Shown in pieces: positions 50,276 through 58,766 of a stretch of 64,000 bases of DNA (position 1 is the stretch's first letter; the number at the start of each line of letters is the position of its first letter). The notes beneath the pieces were generated by a model. That model saw nothing but the letters and a program-made list of their open reading frames with translations. It was not told where the DNA came from and made no database searches. The translations under genes and the position numbers were made by a program. Location of the stretch: contig NZ_RKHO01000001.1 in assembly GCF_003752505.1 (NCBI RefSeq), forward strand, positions 2,728,001 through 2,792,000, written 5' to 3'. This DNA is from Nocardioides aurantiacus (GTDB lineage: Bacteria; Actinomycetota; Actinomycetes; Propionibacteriales; Nocardioidaceae).

Positions 50276-51418
50276 TCATGCAGGAGTGCGCAGTAGGTGG
50301 CCGGAGAACACGCCAAGCCCAGTACGCAGCGTCACCACGCCCCACGCAACCAAGAGCCCGATGTAGAAGACAACTGCGGCGGTCACCAGCAAGTGCGCAC
50401 CCGTGATGGCGGCCAGGCCTGACGTCCCGGTAACGACCGTGCCAACTGGGAAGGTGAAGGACCACCAGGTCAGCGAGAACGGCATCCCTGCGCGCACGGT
50501 GCGGATCGTGATGGCGATCGCAAGCGCCAGCCACAGCATGGCGAACCCCCACATGGGTGCGCCGTAGACGAGTCCCATGGCCTCGAACGCGCGCCCGTAC
50601 GGCGCGGGGTAGACGCCGGTTGCTGTCGCCCCCAGGGTGTGCGCGGCGGTGATCGACTGGCCGAGCGGGCCGAGCACGATCCACAGCGTGGGCACCGCAG
50701 CAGCGGCCCCGACCTTGTGGTGCACCAGCCGGGTCCAGATCATCGTGATCACGACCAGGCTGGCCACGATGGTCAGGCCGAACATCATCGTGCAGGCCAG
50801 CTGCATGGTGAGCTGCCACTGACCGGCGGGCAGGTGGGGCAGCAGCAGCGGGCCGGTGGCCGCGCTCACCATGGGCGGCACGATCGGCATCAGCCAACCA
50901 CCGAAGGCGGCATCCGGCTTCACCTCGTGGGTGGTGAAGGCCTTGTAGGGCACGGCGACCGCTGTCCAGAGACCGAGCAGGGTGCCCGCGGTCCAGAGCA
51001 CGAAGTCCATACCGACCGCTGTCCCCTGACCGACCAGCGGCTGACCGACCAACAGGGCACCTGCACCGACAGTCATCAGCGCCATCGCCGGGGCGCCGTA
51101 GAAGTGCGACATCGCCGGGTTGTCGAGGTGGCCCCGCGCGGCGCGAGGGTGCTGCGTCCAGTGAACGATCGTCGCAGCACTGATGACGGCGAGCAGGAGC
51201 ACGTCGAGCACCCACACAGTCCGTGCGAACAGCAGCAGACCGGGGACCTTGACGGGCAACGTCGCGGCCGCGTTCGCGACGATGCCCGTGCCCATCACCG
51301 AGGCAAACCAGTTCGGGCCGATGAACCCGAACGCGGGCTGTCCCTCGAGAGCAGACAGGAAAGGACGACGGTCCGCGGGGCGCTCGGTGGTGCTGATGCG
51401 GGCTTGAAGAATGCTCAT
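50276..51418 (-). CDS. TDT family (TehA/SLAC1-like) transporter, possible sulfite or C4-dicarboxylate exporter
   Basis: A 380-residue membrane protein with ten hydrophobic segments. FIGPNWFASVMGTGIVANA is the typical first helix of the tellurite-resistance/dicarboxylate transporter family, and FSLTWWSFTFPVGTVVTGT is the conserved helix near the end. Members export malate, sulfite or other anions. ATG at 51418 (MSILQARIS) is preferred over a TTG two codons earlier. It is divergent from a LysR-type gene, the usual regulator arrangement. With sulfur-detoxification genes a few kilobases away, sulfite is a reasonable but unproven substrate. Confidence 0.85.
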   Translation of the reverse strand: MSILQARISTTERPADRRPFLSALEGQPAFGFIGPNWFASVMGTGIVANAAATLPVKVPGLLLFARTVWVLDVLLLAVISAATIVHWTQHPRAARGHLDNPAMSHFYGAPAMALMTVGAGALLVGQPLVGQGTAVGMDFVLWTAGTLLGLWTAVAVPYKAFTTHEVKPDAAFGGWLMPIVPPMVSAATGPLLLPHLPAGQWQLTMQLACTMMFGLTIVASLVVITMIWTRLVHHKVGAAAAVPTLWIVLGPLGQSITAAHTLGATATGVYPAPYGRAFEAMGLVYGAPMWGFAMLWLALAIAITIRTVRAGMPFSLTWWSFTFPVGTVVTGTSGLAAITGAHLLVTAAVVFYIGLLVAWGVVTLRTGLGVFSGHLLRTPA

Positions 51419-51510
51419 GACCAAAGTCTGCGAGCCCCGGCGGTGGGTCAGTAGACCCCGCCGAGTTGTGCATGCACAACCAGAGCTTGTGACTGCCGTA
51501 GGTTAGGCCT

Positions 51511-52437
51511 GTGCCCACTCCCCACCTCCCTGACCTCGATGCGCTACGGCTGCTGGTGGGCATCGCCCGGCACGGCAGCATCGGTGCCACGGCACGCACC
51601 AACGGCATCAGCCAGCAGGCCGCGTCCGAACGAGTGCGGGCGATGGAGGCCCAGACCGGACTGACCCTCGTGCGCCGCGGCGCACGTGGATCGCAACTCA
51701 CCGAGGCCGGCGTGGTCGTCACCGAGTGGGCGGCGCGGCTACTGGACCTGGCCGACGAGGTAGACATCGCGATCGAAGGTCTGCGCGGCGACGTCAGCCG
51801 CGAGCTCGTGGTGTGGGCCAGCATGACGATCGCGGAGAGTCTGATCCCCCGCTGGCTGGTGCAATTGCGCCAACGACAGCTTGGCGAGGGCTACCTGGCC
51901 ACGACAGTGAGTCTCAATGCCTCCAACAGCCGCGACGTAGTCGAGGCCGTACGCGAAGGAACAGCCCACGTGGGCTTCGTCGAAGGAGTCGAGGCGCCGG
52001 TCGGGGTGCGGTCGGTGACCGTCGCCCAGGACGAACTCTTCCTGGTCACCGCGGCCGGCACACCGCTGAGTCGGAGGCGCACTCCCCTGACGCCCGACGA
52101 GGTGGCACAGCTTGCGCTGACCAGTCGCGAAGAAGGCTCAGGCACCCGCGAGGTGCTCGAGATCGCCCTGGCCAAGCATGGCTTGGAGGTCGGCGACCCG
52201 GAGGTGGAGCTCACCACCGCGACCGCCATCCGTGAAGCGGTCCTGGCCGGCAGCGCGCCAGCGTTCCTCAGCCGGCGCGTCGTCGCGCGCGACGTGGACT
52301 CCGGGAACTTGAACGTCGTGGCAGTCATGGAACTCGACCTGCGACGGTACTTCCGCGCCATCTGGGTAGGAACCAAGAACCCGCCGGCAGGGTCCGTGCG
52401 TGACCTCGTCGCAATCGCGCGTGCCACTGAGCGCTGA
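51511..52437 (+). CDS. LysR family transcriptional regulator
   Basis: A 308-residue LysR-type regulator. The HTH is ALRLLVGIARHGSIGATART, then GISQQAASERVRAMEAQTG, followed by the substrate-binding domain with two alpha/beta lobes (SMTIAESLIPRWLVQLR and the C-terminal LAGSAPAFLSRRVVARD). GTG at 51511 is the start. It is divergent from the TDT transporter gene with 92 bases between, so it likely controls that gene and itself. The A-T-rich T-n11-A contacts expected in the spacer cannot be pinned to one site. Confidence 0.9.
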   Translation: MPTPHLPDLDALRLLVGIARHGSIGATARTNGISQQAASERVRAMEAQTGLTLVRRGARGSQLTEAGVVVTEWAARLLDLADEVDIAIEGLRGDVSRELVVWASMTIAESLIPRWLVQLRQRQLGEGYLATTVSLNASNSRDVVEAVREGTAHVGFVEGVEAPVGVRSVTVAQDELFLVTAAGTPLSRRRTPLTPDEVAQLALTSREEGSGTREVLEIALAKHGLEVGDPEVELTTATAIREAVLAGSAPAFLSRRVVARDVDSGNLNVVAVMELDLRRYFRAIWVGTKNPPAGSVRDLVAIARATER

Positions 52438-53010
52438 CCACCAGAGTGCCCACACCGCCTGATGTCCCACGAAATGAATTCCGAAGATCACGGACAAGCC
52501 GAGGTTGCGCTCGAGGGCCGGAGTTGACCCCGGGCCGCCTGCCCCTGCCAGCAAACGAGCACGCGTCCGCGACGACCCGGTCGGCCGCTTGAACGAGGCG
52601 GACGGCTCGTGAGGTGGGCCATCGGCACGGTCGGGGAACCAACGTCCACGCAGCCGGCTCTCGACAGCTGCGTTGCATCAGCAACTGAGCGCTCAGTCCG
52701 AGCAACAGATGCGCAGCATCCCCTGGCGCCCCAGTTTCCGGACCGAGAACGCCGCCTCAAGGCCGCTTCGCGTCGCTCCGCGATCGAGCAAGCTCGAGCC
52801 TTGACCCAGCGCCCCCGGTCCTGGTCTGGCGGCTATCAGGGAATACCGGAAGTGTGGACTGACATACGCCTGAGCCACCGTTTATGCCACCCCAATCAGC
52901 CCCAGAACCCGCCAAGCAGCCACGAAGCGATGAAAGCCGACTGCGTGCATAACTACAGGTCAACCCGACATCGCCACCGTTGGCGCCTCAACCCAGCCAA
53001 CCACCGCTGC
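52438..53010. other. Decayed DNA left of the tRNA-Lys scar
   Basis: No credible gene. The segment at about 52753-52812 resembles one at 39933-39990 over roughly 60 bases (about three quarters identical by eye). Both encode, on the minus strand, peptides like IAERREAAL and IAERCEAAL, so they may be remains of related genes. The sequence directly left of the tRNA fragment does not supply the tRNA 5' half. Confidence 0.45.
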
Positions 53011-53051
53011 TAATCAGCGGGTTCGGGGTTCAAGTCCCTGCTGGCGCACCA
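53011..53051 (+). other. 3' fragment of a tRNA-Lys(CTT)-like gene (attachment-site scar)
   Basis: TAATCAGC (end of anticodon loop and 3' anticodon stem), a short variable loop, T-arm CGGGG-TTCAAGT-CCCTG, acceptor CTGGCGC, discriminator A and encoded CCA (53049-53051). This corresponds to the 3' half of actinobacterial tRNA-Lys(CTT), as I remember it. The 5' half is missing; sequence upstream does not pair. It is followed at once by a strong terminator hairpin. This is the expected right end of an element inserted into a plus-strand tRNA gene whose complete copy would lie to the left. Confidence 0.75.
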
Positions 53052-53061
53052 CGACCGAGGT

Positions 53062-53081
53062 CAGGTCCCTCCGGGGACCTG
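53062..53081 (+). terminator. Terminator hairpin of the tRNA-Lys locus
   Basis: CAGGTCCC (53062-53069), loop TCCG, GGGACCTG (53074-53081): a perfect eight-base stem eleven bases after the tRNA CCA end, followed by CCTTCGTCGTT. It probably ended the original tRNA transcript, so resident chromosomal sequence seems to resume here. Confidence 0.65.
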
Positions 53082-53218
53082 GCCTTCGTCGTTCCCCACC
53101 GCGTTGCCACCCCTGAGGCCATCCGGCCCCTCGCCGCGTAGGGCGTTCTCGAGCGCGCCGGCCGCGGCCTGGTCCACGGCACGACGTCCCAGGTAGGCGT
53201 CCTGGGTCACGGGCGTGG

Positions 53219-55240
53219 CTACCGGACCACCCTCACGACGACCTTCGCGACGTCGGTGCGGGTGCCGTCACCCGTCCATCGCGCGGAGACTGTCGCAGGC
53301 TTCAGGGAGCGGACCTTGGCGTTGCGGTGGGCGTGGACGGAGACCCTGACCGTGGTGAGCGCACCCGACGTGAGTGTGACCTGCAGTCCAGCTGCCGACT
53401 GCATCGCCGCGGTGACGTTCCTACCACCCCGGTAGTACCTGACCGTGGCGCCTCGGGGAGCTGCGCTGCCCGTGAGCGAGAACGTGTTGGTGACGTTGCC
53501 GTCGTTCTGGAACCGCGCGTAGAAGCTGCGCGCCTGGTTGCGTCGAGCGTTCAGGCTCCGAGCCTGGCCTGCACCGGTGCTGTTGTAGACGTTGCTCCCG
53601 GCGTACCCCGACCCGGGAGCCGTGCTGACCTGCGCGTCCGGCCGCTGGTCGCTGGGCTCGATCACCACCTCGGCCCTGGTCGTCGCACCCAGCGTCACGC
53701 CTCGCCCGGGTGCGCTGAGGACCACGCCGGCCGTCTCGGCGGCTTCGGGGGCGACGTCGCCGACGATGCGCAGCGGAAGCGTCTTCGAGGTCTCCCCGGG
53801 TGCGAAGCTCACCGTCCCCGGCGCCAGGACCACGTCGTTCCCCTGCACCGCTGTCCCCGACGACAGCGCGTAGCGGGCGGACGCCGCGATGCGTGTGTTC
53901 CCTTCGCGCGTCACCGTGAGTGGCACGGTTCCCGCGTCCTCGCCCACGCTGTGCGTCGCCGACCGGATGGTCACGACTGCAGGCGGCTCGACCACCGCGA
54001 CCGGCGACATCGGGGCAGCTCCGGTGGTGCGGGTCAGCTTGTTGAAGAAGGCGACGTACTGGTTGTAGCCCGCCGCGTCGTCGTCGACCTGCAAGATCGT
54101 GTCGTCGTTGCGCAGCGACTGGTCCGCCCAGTTGTCCGACCCGGTCCAGATCGACGTGTGCTGGCCAGTGCTGGTGCGGTACGACGCGAACATGAGCTTG
54201 GTGTGGATGCGCGTGCCGTCGGCGTACACACCGGAGTGGATCGGGATCCCGGCCCTGCGCAGGATGCCCTCGACGCCGGCCCCCACCGATTCGCCCGCGA
54301 CCACCACCACGGTGGCACCGGCGGCCTTCTTCGCGGCCAGGGCGCGTGCCAGCCACACCCCGCGCGTGTCGTGCCACGCGTACTGAGCCACGGCGATCGT
54401 GGTGCTGGCGTCGTCGGGGAGGCTCGCGATGCGCTGCCTCGCCGGGTCCGTGGTCTCGGTGGTGCCTGGCGCAGGGAAGAAGTAGGCACCACCCTTCTCG
54501 AACCTGGTGCTGACGAACGGGCTCGGCAGTGGAGCGTCCCTCATCTGCGCCGCGAAGACCCCCGTGTAGGCACCGAACACGTCTGCGCGGTTGGTGTGCA
54601 CGTACATGTCGGAGTATTGGACCGTGGTCCCGTAGCCCGTCAGGTTGGTCGACCCGACCATGACGACGTGCGGCGTCCGTCCGACCTGGGAGAAGGTCCA
54701 GCTCTTCTGGTGGTTCACGCCGCTCGACCCACGGGCGGAACCACGGGTGAGGACGATGAACGACCGCCGGTCGATGTCGGTGCCCAGCACGGGGATCAGG
54801 CGCTTGGCCGGTGACCAGGCGCTCGAGTGACCGTTCAGGACGATGCGCACGTTGACGCCCCGGGCATGGGCCTTCAACAGCGCGGTCGCGACGTCGTCCA
54901 GGGTGAACGAGTAGCCCACGATGCGGATGGTGGCGCCGGCGGGCGTGTGGCCGATGTTGTCCAGGAGCCGCGTCACGACCTCGTTGCGCGTCGCCGTCGG
55001 GTCCCCGAACACCGGTCCGGCCACGGGGACGAAGCTGTCCCCGGTCGCGATCGCCGCGCCTGGTGCCGCCGCAGGGACGGCGCTGGCGACCGCGCCGGCA
55101 TCCAAGGACGTCGCCGACAGCACGAGCGCCGCAGCGGTGACGTAGAGGCCCACCCGCCGGAGCGTCCGCCTCGGCAGGCCCTCGGGTCGTGGGGCAGGGA
55201 GCAGTGGCACCAGATGCGACCGTGATGCAGGTGGGTTCAC
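53219..55240 (-). CDS. Secreted phospholipase D-like protein with Calx-beta-like domain
   Basis: A 673-residue exported protein. A signal peptide (LYVTAAALVLSATSLDAGA) is followed by two PLD half-domains: GVNHQKSWTF with HxK and then MVGSTNLTG, and RIHTKLMFAS with HxK and then WTGSDNW. These are HKD-type phosphodiesterase sites lacking the canonical final Asp in its usual spacing. A Calx-beta-like domain (residues about 430-530) and a beta-rich C-terminal domain follow. GTG at 55240 is chosen as the nearest start to the signal peptide; the frame is open upstream but GC-biased. Likely roles are extracellular phospholipase or nuclease. It is the first gene right of the tRNA-Lys scar. Confidence 0.82.
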   Translation of the reverse strand: MNPPASRSHLVPLLPAPRPEGLPRRTLRRVGLYVTAAALVLSATSLDAGAVASAVPAAAPGAAIATGDSFVPVAGPVFGDPTATRNEVVTRLLDNIGHTPAGATIRIVGYSFTLDDVATALLKAHARGVNVRIVLNGHSSAWSPAKRLIPVLGTDIDRRSFIVLTRGSARGSSGVNHQKSWTFSQVGRTPHVVMVGSTNLTGYGTTVQYSDMYVHTNRADVFGAYTGVFAAQMRDAPLPSPFVSTRFEKGGAYFFPAPGTTETTDPARQRIASLPDDASTTIAVAQYAWHDTRGVWLARALAAKKAAGATVVVVAGESVGAGVEGILRRAGIPIHSGVYADGTRIHTKLMFASYRTSTGQHTSIWTGSDNWADQSLRNDDTILQVDDDAAGYNQYVAFFNKLTRTTGAAPMSPVAVVEPPAVVTIRSATHSVGEDAGTVPLTVTREGNTRIAASARYALSSGTAVQGNDVVLAPGTVSFAPGETSKTLPLRIVGDVAPEAAETAGVVLSAPGRGVTLGATTRAEVVIEPSDQRPDAQVSTAPGSGYAGSNVYNSTGAGQARSLNARRNQARSFYARFQNDGNVTNTFSLTGSAAPRGATVRYYRGGRNVTAAMQSAAGLQVTLTSGALTTVRVSVHAHRNAKVRSLKPATVSARWTGDGTRTDVAKVVVRVVR

Positions 55241-55409
55241 GACGACGTCTCGAATTCGGGGGGGGCGGACTAGGATTCGGGCGAATGCCTCGAATAGGTC
55301 CAAACCGTAGCGGCGGCGCCGTCCGCAGTCCCGCTTTCCGTCACAGTGGCCGTTCCGGGTCCCCCAGCGCCGGCACGTCGACGCGGACCAGGTGCCACGA
55401 CCCCGTGCG

Positions 55410-55999
55410 TCAGCCCCACGCACCGAGGACGTCGGCGATGTCGACCTCCTGGGCGCCACGGTTCCAGGGCATCGCGGACAGGGCCATCCCCATCGCGCAC
55501 GTGTTGGTCATCGCGGCGACGGTCAGGCCGGAGCCGATCGCGGCGGCGATCCACTTCAGGCGCGGCGAGACGGTCGAGCCCAGCACGCTGGCGGCGACGG
55601 CTGATCCGGCCACGAGCCGAACCTGACGCTCGAGCTCCCAGGTCTGCCTGCCCGGTTGACGGGGGCGTCGACGGACTCCCAGCCGGTCATGCCGCCCGCC
55701 AGGACACGAAGGCCCGGTAGGCCGGTGGCGGCCAACGCCTGCTCGGCCTGCCCGGCGCGGGCGCCGGAGCGGCACACCAGGACCGTCTCACGTCCGAGAC
55801 GGTCCGCGAGGTCTGATCGGTGCTCCCGCAGCAGGTCCAGCGGGACGTTGTAGGAGCCGGGGATGTGGACGCTCTCGAACTCCGCGGGGGTTCGTACGTC
55901 GATGATGCGCGGCGCGTCGGCTCCGTCCAGGCGATCGCGCAGCTCGGTCGCCTCGATGGCAGCCGGGACGGTGGTACGGACAGCGGTCTGGGGGGTCAT
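55410..55999 (-). pseudogene. Rhodanese - DUF2892 protein with one-base frameshift
   Basis: Two parts of a normally single protein. 55999 to about 55665 encodes a rhodanese domain with the persulfide loop VLVCRSGARAG and LAGGMTGWESVDAPVN. The continuation QTWELERQVRLVAGSAVAAS, through KWIAAAIGSGLTVAAMTNTC to the stop at 55410, is a DUF2892 two-helix domain in another frame. Adding one G to the GGG near 55658 gives VNRGRQTWELERQV, the junction expected from homologues. It may be a real frameshift or a homopolymer miscall. In the intact form the protein would be about 195 residues and membrane bound. It closes the sulfur-detoxification operon. Confidence 0.8.
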
Positions 56000-56012
56000 G
56001 GCGTAGCCCTTC

Positions 56013-56068
56013 AGTTGGTTGGTTGGTTGGTTCGTCGGTTGATTGCTTGGTTGCTTGGTTGGTCGGTC
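56013..56068. repeat. Imperfect tetranucleotide (AACC/GGTT) repeat
   Basis: Roughly 56 bases of GGTT-type units (for example TTGGTTGGTTGGTTGG), interrupted by CG and GC variants, lie between the TauE stop and the rhodanese start. The repeat begins 14 bases upstream of the rhodanese ATG on its coding strand. Length changes here could alter the leader of that gene. Confidence 0.8.
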
Positions 56069-56081
56069 GTGTCGAGGAGGG

Positions 56082-56921
56082 TCAGAACACGGCGGGGACG
56101 GCCTGCACCGCGGTGTAGACGGCGACGACGAGCAGCAGGGCGGTGAAGGCGGTCTGCAGCCGGTCGGTCCGGACCCGGCAGGCCAGGCGAGCGCCGAACC
56201 AGCCGCCGACGACGGCGAACACGCTCAGAGCGGCGACCAGGGCCCAGTCGGGCTGCGCGCCGTGGCCGGCGCGTACGACGAGCGCAGCCGCGGAGGTCAT
56301 GGTGATGACGACCAGCGAGGTGCCGGCGGCCAGGTTCATGGGCAGGCCCAGGGCCAGCACCAGGGCCGGTACGACGAGGAAGCCGCCGCCGACGCCGAGG
56401 AACCCGGTCAGCAGGCCCACCACCGTGGCGGTGACGAGGACCTTCAGGGCCCGCGGGCACGCGCAGGCGAAGTGCGGGCTGAACGTGATGATCGGGTCGT
56501 CCAGCTGCGCCCGAGCCGCAGGCGCCTCACCGCGGCCGCCCGACCTCCGGGCACGCACCTGCCGCGTCGCCATGACGCCGGCGACCACGAGCAGCAGCAC
56601 GGCGAACGCGGCCATCAGCACCGGCCCGGGGACCAGGGCCGAGGCCTTCGCGCCGAGTGCGGCGCCGGCGATGGCCACGACCCCGAAGGTGACGCCGCGG
56701 CCCAGCATCAGGTTGCCGGCGCGGTGCGCGGTGACCGCCCCGATCAGGGAGGTCAGCCCGACCACGACCAGCGACCCGGTCGTCGCCTGGCCGGGACCCT
56801 GCCCCAGGGCGTAGACCAGGACGGGGACGGCCAGGACCGACCCGCCGCCACCGAGTGCTCCCAGGCTGAGGCCGATGAGCAGCCCGGCGACGGCGGCGAC
56901 GGCCAGGAGCTCCAGGCTCAC
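56082..56921 (-). CDS. TauE/SafE family sulfite exporter-like membrane protein
   Basis: A 279-residue membrane protein with about eight helices in two repeats. GLSLGALGGGGSVLAVPVLVY and GFLGVGGGFLVVPALVLALG are the paired TauE signature loops. A short Arg-rich cytoplasmic linker joins the halves. The start overlaps the stop of the persulfide dioxygenase-like gene by four bases. In this setting it most likely exports sulfite or thiosulfate formed by the dioxygenase and rhodaneses. Family is certain; substrate inferred from neighbours. Confidence 0.92.
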   Translation of the reverse strand: MSLELLAVAAVAGLLIGLSLGALGGGGSVLAVPVLVYALGQGPGQATTGSLVVVGLTSLIGAVTAHRAGNLMLGRGVTFGVVAIAGAALGAKASALVPGPVLMAAFAVLLLVVAGVMATRQVRARRSGGRGEAPAARAQLDDPIITFSPHFACACPRALKVLVTATVVGLLTGFLGVGGGFLVVPALVLALGLPMNLAAGTSLVVITMTSAAALVVRAGHGAQPDWALVAALSVFAVVGGWFGARLACRVRTDRLQTAFTALLLVVAVYTAVQAVPAVF

Positions 56922-58321
56922 GCCGCGTCGGGGCCGACGAGGTGCAGCCCGACCTCCTCGGCGTTGCCGAAGGAGTCGTCGATGGCGACCAGGGGAAGGC
57001 CGGCGGCGGCGAGGAACGAGGCGGCGACCGACGCGCGGTAGCCGCCGGCGCAGTGCACCCAGACCTCGCCGGCCGGCACGTCACCGAGCCGCGTGGGGAG
57101 CTCGTGGAGCGGGATGTTGACCGCGCCCTGGATGCGGGCCGAGGCGTGCTCGTCGGCACGACGGACGTCGAGGACGGTCACGTCGCGGTGGTGGCGCACC
57201 TGGGCGAGGTCGGCGAACGTCGCGGTCTGGAACGACCCCAGCTCGACGCCGGTGCCCTCGACCCAGTCGGCCGGGTCGCCGGTGGCGGCAGCCGCGGGAC
57301 GGTCGATGCCGATCCGGACCAGCTCGCGCTGGGCGGCGGCGACGTCCGCAGGCGTCTCGCCGAGCAGGGTCACGGGGGTGCCCCACTCGATCAGCCAGCC
57401 GAGGTAGGTCGCGAAGCCGCCGTCGATGCCGAAGTTCAACGACCCGGGCACGTGACCGGCGGCGAAGACGGTGCGGTTGCGCAGGTCGACGACCCACTCC
57501 CCCGCCTCGATGCGTCGGCGCAGCTCGGCCGGGTCGGCCTGGGCGGGCGTCGAGAGGTCCGGCGCGGACGGGCCGGCGCTGTTGGCCGGCGCCATCTGGG
57601 CGTAGTACGCCGGGTAGGCGGCGAGCCCGGCGAGCAGGTCGCGGACGTAGGTCTCCTCGTCCGAGGTCAGCACCGGGTTGGCCGTCTTCTCCTGACCGAT
57701 GGTCGAGGAGGTGGCGTCGGACTGGGTGGCCGAGCAGAACGACCCGAACCCGTGGGTCGGGAACACCTCGGCGGCGTCGGGGAGGGTCTCGGCCAGCCGG
57801 TGGGCCGAGGCGTGCTGGGCACGGACCAGCTCGTCGGTGTGCTCGTGGCCGAGCAGGTCGGGGCGACCGGTCGCACCGAACAGCAGGGAGCCGCCGGTGA
57901 ACACGCCGATGCTCTCGCCGCTGGCGGCGTCGGCCAGCGCGTAGGACAGGTGGGTGAAGGTGTGGCCGGGCGTGGCCAGGGCGGTGACCCGCATCCGCGG
58001 GCCCACCTCGACGACCTCGTCGTCGGAGATCGGGGTGCGCTCGAAGGCGACGTCGTCGGCGCCGTTGACGAGGTACGCCGCCCCGGTGCGCTGCGCCAGC
58101 GCGAGCCCGCCGGTGACGTAGTCGTTGTGGATGTGGGTCTCGAAGACGTGGGTGAGGCGGACACCGTGCTCGTCGAGCAGGTCCAGGACCCGGTCGATGT
58201 CGCGCTGCGGATCGACGACGAAGGCGACCTCGCCGTCGTGCACGAGGTAGGAGCGGTCACCCAGCGTGGGGGTCTCGATCGGGACGATCGTGAGGTCGGT
58301 GGGGGTCGTGCTGCTGGTCAT
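56918..58321 (-). CDS. ETHE1-like persulfide dioxygenase fused to rhodanese domains
   Basis: A 467-residue protein. The N-terminal metallo-beta-lactamase-fold domain (residues about 10-240) has VFETHIHNDYVTGG, the iron-binding loop of ETHE1-type persulfide dioxygenases (with Tyr where HxHxDH has His), and TPGHTFTHLSY. Two rhodanese domains follow: the first (VDLRNRTVFAAGHVPGSLNF) lacks its cysteine, the second has the active loop VHCAGGYRAS. Such fusions oxidise glutathione, mycothiol or protein persulfides to sulfite. It is the second gene after the rhodanese at 58364 and overlaps the TauE gene, fitting a sulfide-detoxification operon. Confidence 0.9.
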   Translation of the reverse strand: MTSSTTPTDLTIVPIETPTLGDRSYLVHDGEVAFVVDPQRDIDRVLDLLDEHGVRLTHVFETHIHNDYVTGGLALAQRTGAAYLVNGADDVAFERTPISDDEVVEVGPRMRVTALATPGHTFTHLSYALADAASGESIGVFTGGSLLFGATGRPDLLGHEHTDELVRAQHASAHRLAETLPDAAEVFPTHGFGSFCSATQSDATSSTIGQEKTANPVLTSDEETYVRDLLAGLAAYPAYYAQMAPANSAGPSAPDLSTPAQADPAELRRRIEAGEWVVDLRNRTVFAAGHVPGSLNFGIDGGFATYLGWLIEWGTPVTLLGETPADVAAAQRELVRIGIDRPAAAATGDPADWVEGTGVELGSFQTATFADLAQVRHHRDVTVLDVRRADEHASARIQGAVNIPLHELPTRLGDVPAGEVWVHCAGGYRASVAASFLAAAGLPLVAIDDSFGNAEEVGLHLVGPDAA

Positions 58322-58363
58322 GGTGTCCTCCGAGGAGCGTGGTCGGTGGTGGTCGACAGGTGG

Positions 58364-58693
58364 TCAGCGGGGGTGGGCGCCGGTGACGACCTCGCGCCCG
58401 GAGCGGATCCAGCCCGAGGTGCCGCCGGCGACCGAGTAGGCGTCGAGGCCGCTGGCCACGAGGAGGTCGGTCATCGCGGCGCTGCGGTTGCCCGAGGCGC
58501 ACACGACGTAGATCGGCGCGGTGCGGTCGAGCTCGGCCAGGCGGTTGCCCAGCTGGCTCATCGGCATCGGCTGCGCGCCGGGCACGTGGGCCTCGGCGTA
58601 CTCGCTCGGCTCGCGGACGTCGATGACGGCGGCGCCGTCACGCATCGCGGTCTCGAGCTGGTCGAGGGTGATCTCGGGGGTCTGGGTGCTCAT
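58364..58693 (-). CDS. Single-domain rhodanese
   Basis: A 109-residue sulfurtransferase. The conserved start AAVIDVREPSEYAEAHVPGA and the active-site loop VVCASGNRSA (persulfide-forming Cys) are both present. It would move sulfane sulfur between thiols, feeding the downstream dioxygenase. ATG at 58693 follows AGGAGCC. Two CstR/CsoR-type dyads lie immediately upstream (58718-58737 and 58755-58766), so the operon beginning here is expected to be induced by persulfides. Confidence 0.92.
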   Translation of the reverse strand: MSTQTPEITLDQLETAMRDGAAVIDVREPSEYAEAHVPGAQPMPMSQLGNRLAELDRTAPIYVVCASGNRSAAMTDLLVASGLDAYSVAGGTSGWIRSGREVVTGAHPR

Positions 58694-58717
58694 CGTCGGC
58701 TCCTGCCTCTGGGTGAG

Positions 58718-58766
58718 GGATACCTAGGGGGGTATCCGTTGTCGATACGTTAACACCCCCAGGGGT
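58718..58766 (-). promoter_or_regulatory. Two CsoR/CstR-type operators before the sulfur operon
   Basis: Site one is GGATACC-TAGGGG-GGTATCC (58718-58737). Site two has arms ACCCC and GGGGT around CA (58755-58766), with a flanking GGGGTATCC. Both resemble the GC-rich dyads bound by CsoR-family repressors. They lie 25-75 bases upstream of the rhodanese start. Confidence 0.75.

Noticed and set aside
51424-51824. A longer minus-strand frame extending the TDT transporter upstream
   Set aside because: It crosses the divergent LysR gene and lacks any start signal; the ATG at 51418 gives a normal-length protein.
53005-53051. A complete tRNA-Ser(GCT) at 53.0 kb, suggested by CTGCTAA
   Set aside because: The variable loop is short (class I), the 5' anticodon stem does not pair and the D arm is absent; the 3' half fits tRNA-Lys(CTT) better.
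56013-56068. Tetranucleotide repeat considered as a CRISPR array
   Set aside because: Units are four bases with no unique spacers and no cas genes are in the window; nothing else resembles a CRISPR array.
56942-58753. A 603-residue plus-strand open frame opposite the persulfide dioxygenase
   Set aside because: Gly/Val/Arg-rich antisense shadow with no ribosome-binding site; the minus-strand genes are unambiguous.
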